The position numbers and the translations under genes were made by a program. Of a DNA stretch of 49,583 nt, positions 42,977-49,583 are shown piece by piece. Under the pieces are notes generated by a model. That model saw only the letters and a list, made by a program, of their open reading frames with translations. It was not told the origin of the DNA and ran no database searches. Where the stretch lies: assembly GCA_023395615.1 (NCBI GenBank), contig JAEWYP010000070.1:1-49583 (forward strand), read 5' to 3'. Within the stretch, counting starts at the first letter, position 1. Each line of letters starts with the position of its first letter. The stretch comes from Bacillota bacterium. GTDB lineage: Bacteria; Bacillota; Clostridia; Christensenellales; Aristaeellaceae.

Positions 42977-43451
42977 AGGAATCAGTAAAACGATACGACA
43001 GGGGGAAAGTATCACGGACACATTCTACCGGGACTGGTTTGCGGCGTGGATGCGCGGTATGGAAAAATGTACCGTAACAGAACGCGCTTATGTATTCCGG
43101 GAGTGCGGAAAGAATTGCGCCCGACCTGAAATACTCCCAATGTATCAACAGTTGTTGAAACGCGAGGGTAACGCCGAAGCATTTTTCATCGCGGTAAACC
43201 GCGATGTGGAAGGCGTAACCGTACGTACAGTGAAGCCCGGAAGGATCTATGACTTTTGCTATGCCAGCTGCCTGTGCCCGATATACGAGGAGTGCGGTGT
43301 AAACAATGGTCTGCTTTGCGAATGTTCCCTCGAAAGTCTTCGGTATGTGATGCGGGAACTGTTTCCGGCGGCCCCTCCGCAGGTGGAACTGCTGACTTCC
43401 GTATTGCGGGGCGATTCGGAGTGTCGGTTTCGTATTTCGTTTTCCGAGTAA
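42972..43451 (+). CDS. Cys-rich protein of unknown function
   Basis: At most 159 residues. The motif ECGKNCAR and the cluster of cysteines FCYASCLCPIYEEC and LLCECS (about residues 98-118) suggest a metal or iron-sulfur site; similar Cys patterns occur in uncharacterised clostridial proteins. The start is uncertain. ATG 42972 has no ribosome site and lies inside the probable -10 box. A strong AGGGGG (43000-43005) points to the codon at 43011, which is ATC followed by ACG, neither a standard start. Later in-frame ATGs (within WMRGMEKC) would cut conserved-looking sequence. The polytopic GT39-like gene follows after 30 bases and is probably in the same transcript. Confidence 0.7.
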   Translation: MLGISKTIRQGESITDTFYRDWFAAWMRGMEKCTVTERAYVFRECGKNCARPEILPMYQQLLKREGNAEAFFIAVNRDVEGVTVRTVKPGRIYDFCYASCLCPIYEECGVNNGLLCECSLESLRYVMRELFPAAPPQVELLTSVLRGDSECRFRISFSE

Positions 43452-43481
43452 AACACATCCGAGAAACAGGAGGAGAGCACC

Positions 43482-44993
43482 ATGACGCAAAAAAAACGCG
43501 ATGGATGGGTATTGCTCTATTGCCTGATCACGGCAGCGGTATGTTTGGCGATCTGTTCTAAATCTTCGTTTCTGTATCCGATGAATGATTGGACAGACGC
43601 GAATGCCTACTTTTCCTGTGGAAAAGGAATGCTGAACGGACGGGTGATGTACCGCGACCTGTACGAGCATAAAGGCCCTCTGCTTTACGCACTGCATCTG
43701 TTGTGCTGTATGCTGGATTATCACAGCTTTTTCGGCGTGTTTTTACTGGAGATCATCAGCGTCGGGCTTTTCCTGTTTGCCGGATACCGTACGCTGGAAC
43801 TCTATGGCGCAAGACGCGCGGCATGGTTGGGTTTGCCGCTTGTTGCGGCGCTGGTGCTTTCCTCAATCAGCTTTCAACAGGGCGACAGCGCGGAAGAACT
43901 CTGCCTGCCGCTGCTGGGCGGTTCGCTGTTCTTTCTCTTGCGGTGGCTTCGCAACACCGCGCCGGACAGGATGCCCGCAAGGTTACTGATCCTGAATGGT
44001 TTTATGGGCGGCTGTGTGCTCTGGGTGAAGTTCACCCTGCTGGGTTTTTATGCCCCTTGGCTGCTTGGTCTGATGATTTACCATTTTGTTCACGGAAAGC
44101 CAAAGGCCGCGTGGACGGTACTGGGCTGGTTTGCGGTGGGGGCGGCGCTGGCCACGGTACCCTGGCTGCTCTATTTCGGAATAAACGGCGCAATTGGCCC
44201 GTGGCTGAAGACTTATCTGTATGATAATCTGTTCCTTTATCAGGATGCGGAGCCTCTGGGCCTGATTGGGCGTGCCAAGGCAGCGTTACATTCGGTGTGG
44301 GACTGGGCAACAATGAACTGGGCGTATACGGTGCCGACTCTGTTGGGCATTATAGGGTTTACGCTAAGGAGAACCGACAAGCAAAGCGCCCCTTCCGCCA
44401 ATGAAAAATGGATGATCTGGTTCATGGGAGCGTTTCTGGCATTGGGCGTGTTTGTCGGGGGAAAAAGTTACCTTTATTATGGGCTGATTCTCGCGGTGTT
44501 TGCGCCGCTGATGCTTCTGCCCTTGCAGGGGCTTGCGGAACGTTTACCATGGGGAAGGAAAGCGTTCGCTACGATCATTGCCGCCATCATGCTAATCGGC
44601 TCCTCGGGGTTATGTTTGGCTGCTAGCCCCAATACGCCGGACTTGCTGAAACCCCGTGAGGATACCATGCAGTACCGGTTTGCGGCGATTGTGAACCAAA
44701 CGCCGAATGCGACGCTGCTGAATTATGGGTTTATGGATGCGGGCTTCTATACTGCCTGTGGGATTGCGCCTACGGTGAAGTATTTTCATCGGACGAACGT
44801 ACATCTTCCGGAAATGCTGGAGGAACAGAACCGTTATGTTGCCGAGGGAGTAACGGATTACGTGGTAACGCGCAGCCCGCTTTCCCCGGCGATCGCGTCG
44901 CGCTATGTGCTGGTGTCCACCGAAAAAGCCCCAGCCGGATTCTGGTACGACACAGTATACTTGTACCGGCGAAATGATCCAGCAGTGCCATAA
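43482..44993 (+). CDS. Polytopic membrane protein, glycosyltransferase family 39-like
   Basis: A 503-residue protein with about 10-11 membrane segments. The first outer loop (DWTDANAYFSCGKGMLNGRVMYRDLYEHKGPLLY) has the DxxxY...G...Y-x-D...HKGP pattern of GT39/PMT-type enzymes, which use polyprenyl-phosphate sugars on the outer face. The C-terminal soluble domain (about 385-503) contains VTDYVVTRSP. Acceptor and sugar are unknown. It has AGGAGGAG before the start. It is linked to the Cys-rich gene. No lipid-sugar synthase is nearby. Confidence 0.75.
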   Translation: MTQKKRDGWVLLYCLITAAVCLAICSKSSFLYPMNDWTDANAYFSCGKGMLNGRVMYRDLYEHKGPLLYALHLLCCMLDYHSFFGVFLLEIISVGLFLFAGYRTLELYGARRAAWLGLPLVAALVLSSISFQQGDSAEELCLPLLGGSLFFLLRWLRNTAPDRMPARLLILNGFMGGCVLWVKFTLLGFYAPWLLGLMIYHFVHGKPKAAWTVLGWFAVGAALATVPWLLYFGINGAIGPWLKTYLYDNLFLYQDAEPLGLIGRAKAALHSVWDWATMNWAYTVPTLLGIIGFTLRRTDKQSAPSANEKWMIWFMGAFLALGVFVGGKSYLYYGLILAVFAPLMLLPLQGLAERLPWGRKAFATIIAAIMLIGSSGLCLAASPNTPDLLKPREDTMQYRFAAIVNQTPNATLLNYGFMDAGFYTACGIAPTVKYFHRTNVHLPEMLEEQNRYVAEGVTDYVVTRSPLSPAIASRYVLVSTEKAPAGFWYDTVYLYRRNDPAVP

Positions 44994-45107
44994 ACATGCA
45001 ATCCAATGGAGTGTATACAGAACTTGGCGGGAAAGGCCTTGCACAGGTGCCCGGCTCCGTGGGGTTCCGTTTTCCAAACCATATCGGGTATGAATATCTC
45101 CATATAA

Positions 45108-45149
45108 AAAGGCGGCTGTCTGTACCGATTGGGACAGGCAACCGTCTTT
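45108..45149. terminator. Bidirectional terminator
   Basis: A 16-bp stem with G-T pairs (45108-45123 with 45134-45149) and 10-base loop. TTTTTATATGG follows on the reverse strand and GTTT on the forward strand. It separates the GT39-like and secreted-protein genes. Confidence 0.75.
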
Positions 45150-45181
45150 GTTTACAACCCACCAGGTACAATGTGGAGTGG

Positions 45182-46072
45182 TCAACTGCCCTGCAGGTTG
45201 GCGTTCCACAGGGACAGCTGGTTTGATAAATCGGCAGAGCCCAGATCATAACTGAATTCACTTAACCCCGAAGGATCAAAGCTGAGGGTAAAGGGAACAT
45301 ACAGGAGCGCTGTGGACAGTCCGTCGATCGGGATTGCCTGACCGGGCGAATAGGCGGTCTGCGAGCTGGGTACTGGATCGGCGGAGGTAAGTGAAGCGAC
45401 GCTGCCAATGATGTAAACAGAGCAACTGTCTACCTGTACGTTTGCATTCTGGTCAAAGGCAAGGTTCACCACCAGGGAGCTGCCGTCGGTCTGCACTGTG
45501 GCCTGACCCACATAATACAGGTTGCTGGCGCAAAGCGGGACGGTAATTGCTCCCTGGCTGCGCAGCGCATTCAGGTCCAGCATCGTACCCATCAGCCAGT
45601 CCCCGGTCAGAGACTGGTTATAATCCCGCAGCCGTACGCCGTAAGTACATCCGCTGTTACCCGACAGACGCTGCTGCACACGCATATAGGGAAAGGCATA
45701 GGTCCAGTCTTCAATGTTCAGGGTAATCAGATACGGAATTGTGCTGTTGTCCACATAAGGCAGGTAAATATCCCCGCTGTCAAAAGTTCCGTCAACATAA
45801 CCGTAGTTTTTATCATATACAACGGTGCTGGTTTCAGCTTCCTGAATCGTAAGGCGCACCTGAGCGGCCAGTTCGTTGCTGTCGCTGATATACTTTATCA
45901 CGCGAACACCCTGCGACTGCGCGGTTAAGTGTGCAGCAATGTAAGCGTCATCACGAAGCTGCGTCATATCCAGCTGATCCACGTTGATTAAAAAACAGTC
46001 CTCTGCCAACGCCGGCATCGAAACGAGCAGGGCGCAAAGAAGCAGGGATAAAACAGAAAGCCACTTACGCAT
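45182..46072 (-). CDS. Secreted protein of unknown function
   Basis: A 296-residue exported protein: signal peptide (residues 1-23; MRKWLSVLS, hydrophobic core, PALAED) and a beta-rich mature part. Its signal peptide resembles that of the 41254-42810 protein (MRKW start). The mature part contains GNSGCTYGVRLRDYN, GYVDGTFDSGDIYLPYVD and a C-terminal LSFDPSGLSEFSYDLGS. No known domain or anchor is recognised. ATG 46072 has AAGGAG nine bases upstream. It diverges from the peptidoglycan-binding gene, so both may belong to one set of surface proteins. Confidence 0.72.
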   Translation of the reverse strand: MRKWLSVLSLLLCALLVSMPALAEDCFLINVDQLDMTQLRDDAYIAAHLTAQSQGVRVIKYISDSNELAAQVRLTIQEAETSTVVYDKNYGYVDGTFDSGDIYLPYVDNSTIPYLITLNIEDWTYAFPYMRVQQRLSGNSGCTYGVRLRDYNQSLTGDWLMGTMLDLNALRSQGAITVPLCASNLYYVGQATVQTDGSSLVVNLAFDQNANVQVDSCSVYIIGSVASLTSADPVPSSQTAYSPGQAIPIDGLSTALLYVPFTLSFDPSGLSEFSYDLGSADLSNQLSLWNANLQGS

Positions 46073-46211
46073 GAAAACGACTCCTTCTGGGTAGGATATT
46101 CATTCACTAATATTAACGATCCGCGGGCTTATTTCCTTCCGGGTCGAAAAAAAGTAAAGCGGGAATGGAATCGGGTAGGATGCGATACGGTAACAGATTC
46201 GTAATAAATAC

Positions 46212-46240
46212 TTTACTTTTCGGAAATGATTTGCTATACT
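46212..46240 (+). promoter_or_regulatory. Promoter of the peptidoglycan-binding protein gene
   Basis: TTTACT (46212-46217) and TATACT (46235-46240), 17 bases apart, 48 bases before the start codon. Confidence 0.7.
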
Positions 46241-46288
46241 AAGCCCAACCAGAGGGGAAGTCCCCGAAATGCCAAGGAGGAACCTTTG

Positions 46289-48016
46289 ATGAAGCTTGAG
46301 ATGCGATACATCGCAAGGAGAATCGCGGCCTTTGCGCTGGCGTTGACCATGCTTGTCACATCCGAAGCGTTTGCGGCCACCCAGTATGCGACGCTGGAAT
46401 TTGGAAGCCGTGGCACAGATGTGTTGAAACTGCAAAAGGCGCTGTCCGCGCTGGGCTACGACCCGAGCGGTACGGACGGTAAATTTGGACGCGGTACGGA
46501 GAACGCGGTAATTTTATACCAAAAAGCCAACGACCTGACCCCGGACGGAAAAGCGGGAAACCAGACGCTAACGCTTCTGTACGCGGATGCGGAGAGCGCC
46601 ACCGGCAGCGCCGACTCTGCCACAACCGATAGCTCTGCAACCACATCGAGCGGAAAGCGTATATCGACTGACCCCAACACTCTGGAATATGGCGACAGTG
46701 GAGATAAAGTCACAAAGCTGCAAAACGCGTTGGTAAAAATAGGTTACAGCACCAACGGAGTGGACGGGCGTTTTGGTGCAGGAACCCGCAAAGCGGTCGT
46801 TGCTTTTCAAAAAGCCAACAAGTTAACGGCTGATGGACTGGCAGGCACGCAAACACAGAAATTACTGTATGAAAAAGCCGACGCTACGGACACTTCCGGC
46901 AGTACGAACAACGCCAGTTCAACCAGTAGCAACAGTTCAACCAGTAGCTCCGGTACATCTGGCAGCACCGGTTTTACCCGAACGCTTCGCAAGGGCTATA
47001 CGGGCGACGATGTGAAGGCTGTGCAAACCCAGTTGAAATCCCTTGGTTACTATACCAGTTCTTTAGACGGCGTGTACGGCTCCGGATCGATGGCAGCGGT
47101 TTCCTCCTTTCAAAAAAACAACAGGTTGTCTGTGGATGGGCTGGTCGGTTCCAAAACATATGCAAAGTTGTTTGCTTCGGACGCAGTCGCAAGCGGTAGC
47201 GGCTCCACTTCCAGTGGAAGCTCCACTGCCGGAAGCGATACGGGCTCCGGCAGCAGCTCCGGGAGCAGTACAACAACCGGAAACAGCACCACAACTTACG
47301 TGTCGCTCAGCTACGGTTCCAAGGGCGACGACGTGAAGAAACTGCAAAAAGCGCTCAAAGACCTGAAATACAATGTAGTTGTCGATGGGGATTACGGGGC
47401 GCTTACCCAAACTGCGGTCGGCAATTTCCAAAGGCTGAACAAGCTGACCGCAGACGGCGTAGCCGGGGCAGTGACTCAGGAGAAGCTTTATAGCGGAAGT
47501 GCCGTTGCTTATGACAACTCCGTGGATCCGTCGCTGACAATTGATGATAACACCGGGGTGGCGACCGGCCCCAGCGTGAGCAGCGTGAAGTGCCTGTACT
47601 GGTATACCGAGGTAAAACCCAACATCAAAGCGGGACAGCATATCACCGTTTTTGATCCTGCGACTAATCTGGAATGGACGCTTCGGCTTTACAGCCTGGG
47701 GCATCACGCGGATAGTGAGCCGCTTACCGCCACAGATACGGCCATTATGTTCAAAGCGTTTGGCAACACCAATACCTGGACGCCCAAGCCGGTTTATGTG
47801 AAACTGCCCAGTGGCGTATGGACGCTGGCCAGTATGCACAATGTACCTCATCTGAATGGGTCGATCTCGGACAACAATTTCAATGGTCACCTTTGCGTAC
47901 ACTTCCTGCGAACGTTGGAAGAATGTCAGGCCAACGATCCCGATTACGGGATGCAGCACCAACAGGCCATCCGTAAAAAGTGGAAAGCAATGACCGGGCA
48001 GGATATACCCGATTAA
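46289..48016 (+). CDS. Secreted protein with four peptidoglycan-binding repeats and an uncharacterised C-terminal domain
   Basis: A 575-residue exported protein. A signal peptide (1-30) is followed by four PG_binding_1 domains at about 34-98, 132-194, 230-295 and 337-401, each with the pattern GSxGxDVxxLQxxLxxLGY...DGxYGxxTxxAVxxFQ. They are joined by Ser/Gly/Thr-rich linkers. The C-terminal domain (about 430-570) has HHADSEPLT (472-480) and NNFNGHLCVHF (529-539; H534, C536, H538). I recall this domain in other Firmicutes cell-wall proteins, but not its function. The H-x-C-x-H pattern recalls catalytic cysteine motifs of L,D-transpeptidases, though clearly a different family. The start is fixed by AAGGAGG (46274-46280). 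Confidence 0.85.
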   Translation: MKLEMRYIARRIAAFALALTMLVTSEAFAATQYATLEFGSRGTDVLKLQKALSALGYDPSGTDGKFGRGTENAVILYQKANDLTPDGKAGNQTLTLLYADAESATGSADSATTDSSATTSSGKRISTDPNTLEYGDSGDKVTKLQNALVKIGYSTNGVDGRFGAGTRKAVVAFQKANKLTADGLAGTQTQKLLYEKADATDTSGSTNNASSTSSNSSTSSSGTSGSTGFTRTLRKGYTGDDVKAVQTQLKSLGYYTSSLDGVYGSGSMAAVSSFQKNNRLSVDGLVGSKTYAKLFASDAVASGSGSTSSGSSTAGSDTGSGSSSGSSTTTGNSTTTYVSLSYGSKGDDVKKLQKALKDLKYNVVVDGDYGALTQTAVGNFQRLNKLTADGVAGAVTQEKLYSGSAVAYDNSVDPSLTIDDNTGVATGPSVSSVKCLYWYTEVKPNIKAGQHITVFDPATNLEWTLRLYSLGHHADSEPLTATDTAIMFKAFGNTNTWTPKPVYVKLPSGVWTLASMHNVPHLNGSISDNNFNGHLCVHFLRTLEECQANDPDYGMQHQQAIRKKWKAMTGQDIPD

Positions 48017-48048
48017 CCGGTTGATTAGCGATTGATGATTAAGCAACA

Positions 48049-48080
48049 GGGCGGCATTCGGAGAAATCCGAATGCCGCCC
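48049..48080. terminator. Terminator between convergent genes
   Basis: A perfect 13-bp stem (48049-48061 with 48068-48080) with loop AGAAAT. It lies between the peptidoglycan-binding and NagD-like stops. The loop and stem core are shared with the terminator at 181-212. Confidence 0.8.
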
Positions 48081-48105
48081 CATTCAGCATGGTTAAAGGA
48101 TGCAT

Positions 48106-48927
48106 TTATTCTTTCGCGCGATCGGCATAAACTGGCGCGATTTCGCCAACGCCGCTTAACACATACATGGGGCGGTAGGGAAACTTACGCATTTCGTGTT
48201 CGGTGGTTACACCGCTTAACACCAGTACGGTGTCGATGCCACTTTCCATACCGGCTACGATGTCTGTATCCATCCGGTCACCGATAATCGCGGCTTCCTC
48301 AGCCTCAACGCCCAGTCTGCGCAGACCGTGGCGCATCATCAGCGGGTTCGGTTTGCCCAGGAAATAGGCACTGCGGCCGGTAGCCATTTCGATGGGCGCC
48401 ATCAGCGCTTTGCAGGCCGGAGCGATGCCGCCCTCAATAGGCCCTGTTATATCAGGGTTGGTGCCGATCAGTTTGGCTCCCGCGCGCACCAGCGCCACAG
48501 CATGCTCAATCCGGTCGTAACTATAGGAATGGGTTTCCCCAAGCACCACGTAGTCGGGGTTAACCTCGTTCATGGTAAAACCCGCGTCATATAGGGCGCC
48601 TACAAGCCCCGGTTCCCCGATGACGTATACGCTGCCACCGGGGCACTGGTTTTTTAAGAACGCGGCAGTGGATAGCGCGCTGGTATAAAAATGACTTTCG
48701 TCCACATCCAAACCAAGACGCGCCAGCTTCTGCTGCAATTCCCGAGGCGCTCGCTCGCTGCTGTTTGTAAGAAACAGAAATGCTTTCCGCTCGTTTTTCA
48801 ACCAGTCTACAAATTCAGTTACGCCAGGCAGAAGCATGTTGCCGTGGTAGATCACACCATCCATATCAATAATGAAGCCCTTTTTGGCTCGTAATATTTC
48901 CATGGAAGCGGCTTTAAGTTCCGACAT
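48106..48927 (-). CDS. HAD-IIA family phosphatase (NagD-like)
   Basis: A 273-residue HAD subclass IIA enzyme. Motif I FIIDMDGVIYHGN, motif II FLTNSSERAP, a large C2 cap (about 80-180, with NPDYVVLGETHSYSY), FLGKPNPLMM with lysine and IIGDRMDTDIVAG. These enzymes dephosphorylate nucleotides, sugar phosphates or 2-phosphoglycolate; the substrate is not evident. Start ATG at 48927 has AGGAAAGG upstream. It is transcribed alone, from a promoter at 49016-49045. Confidence 0.9.
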   Translation of the reverse strand: MSELKAASMEILRAKKGFIIDMDGVIYHGNMLLPGVTEFVDWLKNERKAFLFLTNSSERAPRELQQKLARLGLDVDESHFYTSALSTAAFLKNQCPGGSVYVIGEPGLVGALYDAGFTMNEVNPDYVVLGETHSYSYDRIEHAVALVRAGAKLIGTNPDITGPIEGGIAPACKALMAPIEMATGRSAYFLGKPNPLMMRHGLRRLGVEAEEAAIIGDRMDTDIVAGMESGIDTVLVLSGVTTEHEMRKFPYRPMYVLSGVGEIAPVYADRAKE

Positions 48928-49015
48928 TCTATCACCTTTCCTAATCCGCCCATACCGGCATGGCTGCGATGGGGCGGCGCCTCAGGAGGCTTTTGCTTAC
49001 CCTGACATCGTATTA

Positions 49016-49045
49016 ATTATATCACGCAGTCCCCGCTTCCTGCAA
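49016..49045 (-). promoter_or_regulatory. Promoter of the NagD-like gene
   Basis: On the reverse strand TTGCAG (49040-49045), 18-base spacer and perfect TATAAT (49016-49021). Confidence 0.65.
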
Positions 49046-49165
49046 TGGAGGAAAGGCCGACAGGCAGGGAAGCACAAGTTTATTTGCTGAACAAAGAGGT
49101 TTTATGGGAGTGTAACTATCGATGATTAACTGGAGAAAGATGAATATGGGAAAATGTTACAATCG

Positions 49166-49194
49166 TTGCCTCCCGCTGACCCATGAAGTATGAT
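49166..49194 (+). promoter_or_regulatory. Promoter of the lamin-tail protein gene
   Basis: TTGCCT (49166-49171), 17-base spacer and TATGAT (49189-49194), 73 bases before the start codon. Confidence 0.65.
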
Positions 49195-49267
49195 ACAATC
49201 CATAATAAAGACGGATGAATAATCATATTGAATTGGTAATACCCGGACATCATCAGGAGGTTAGACC

Positions 49268-49583
49268 ATGCGACCGACTATGCTGAAGCAGGGAGACAAG
49301 ACAAACGATTCTAGCGCAGGACATCAGAAAAACAGGAGATTTGTCATCCTCTTGCCTTTATGTATAGCGGTAACCTTGCTCGGCATTCTTTATTCTATTC
49401 TACCGAAAGCGAAAACCGGATATGCTAACGTTCAAACTTTGTATTCGGGGGTAACGATCAACGAGGTCATGGCGGCGAACTCGTCGGCGGTACCGGATGA
49501 GAACGGCAATTTCAGCGACTGGCTGGAGCTGTATAACGGCACGGGACACGACCTGAATCTGGAAGGCGTGATGCTGACCAACC
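49268..49583 (+). CDS. Lamin-tail domain surface protein (CotH-like), N-terminal fragment
   Basis: The first 105 codons of a gene that runs off the window. A charged N-terminus, a membrane segment at about residues 25-44 (FVILLPLCIAVTLLGILYS) and then the start of a lamin-tail domain: TINEVMAANSSAVPDENGN, DWLELYNGTGHDLNLEG. In Clostridia this domain opens surface proteins that often carry a CotH kinase domain further on; that part is not visible. ATG 49268 follows AGGAGG at 49256-49261. The membrane segment may act as an anchor. Confidence 0.75.
   Translation, partial: MRPTMLKQGDKTNDSSAGHQKNRRFVILLPLCIAVTLLGILYSILPKAKTGYANVQTLYSGVTINEVMAANSSAVPDENGNFSDWLELYNGTGHDLNLEGVMLTN

Larger units (their letters stand above)
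48928..49267. other. Non-coding region between divergent genes
   Basis: This 340-base gap carries the promoters of the NagD-like gene (leftward) and the lamin-tail gene (rightward) and a small GCCTC/GAGGC hairpin at about 48979-48990. I see no gene in it. Confidence 0.6.

Noticed and set aside
46900..47310. Ser/Gly/Thr-coding repeats as a DNA repeat or array
   Set aside because: They are the linkers of the peptidoglycan-binding protein and vary in sequence.

Overview
The window is about 49.6 kb of a moderately GC-rich bacterial chromosome that reads like an anaerobic member of the Clostridia (Bacillota). This assignment is inferred from gene content: a GGGtGRT protein, an HTH/desulfoferrodoxin protein, an araM-type glycerol-1-phosphate dehydrogenase, a KtrA/KtrB potassium channel, a Gld-like ABC exporter with a DUF4340 partner, a TauE exporter, YgiQ, and several secreted proteins and repeat-type peptidoglycan-binding proteins. 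Strong AGGAGG ribosome sites and occasional TTG/GTG starts fit the same picture. There are no tRNA, rRNA, CRISPR or recognisable transposase genes. Most of the window is ordinary chromosome made of short operons separated by clear hairpin terminators.

Left part (1-8.9 kb): the 3' end of a GGGtGRT gene, then a visibly AT-rich island carrying one DUF3800 gene and followed by a decayed second copy of the GGGtGRT 3' end. Next come a LysE-type exporter, an XRE regulator fused to a complete superoxide-reductase-like module, a GIY-YIG-like protein and a DUF2087 protein. The reverse-strand pair tldD/pmbA and a beta-phosphoglucomutase follow, then a lone sugar-ABC ATPase of the MsmK/UgpC type.

Middle part (9-31 kb): an MFS transporter, a KdgF-like cupin and a UxaA-type dehydratase form a probable uronate-use module with twin operator-like palindromes. 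A secreted protein and a secreted double chagasin-type protease inhibitor follow, then egsA/araM, ychF and an ATP-grasp gene. The envelope and lipid genes come next: a DUF2974 hydrolase, a PAP2-DgkA fusion, a phasin-like/UbiB pair and CapA. Then come a TIM-barrel isomerase, an operon of ktrB, ktrA and an esterase, pepT, a TauE exporter and a QueC-like PP-loop protein.

Right part (31-49.6 kb): a four-gene Gld-like ABC exporter operon, an iron alcohol dehydrogenase, a HAD phosphatase and a YgiQ radical SAM protein with a long basic tail. A structured, probably non-coding RNA region lies between two identical 25-bp hairpins. It is followed by secreted Ig-like and hypothetical proteins, a Cys-rich protein, a polytopic GT39-like protein and a four-repeat peptidoglycan-binding protein with an uncharacterised C-terminal domain. 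A NagD-like phosphatase and the start of a lamin-tail (CotH-like) protein close the window.

The observations most worth following are the structured RNA at about 41.03-41.21 kb, the fused XRE/superoxide-reductase protein, the PAP2-DgkA fusion, the QueC-like orphan and the island with the duplicated gene end.
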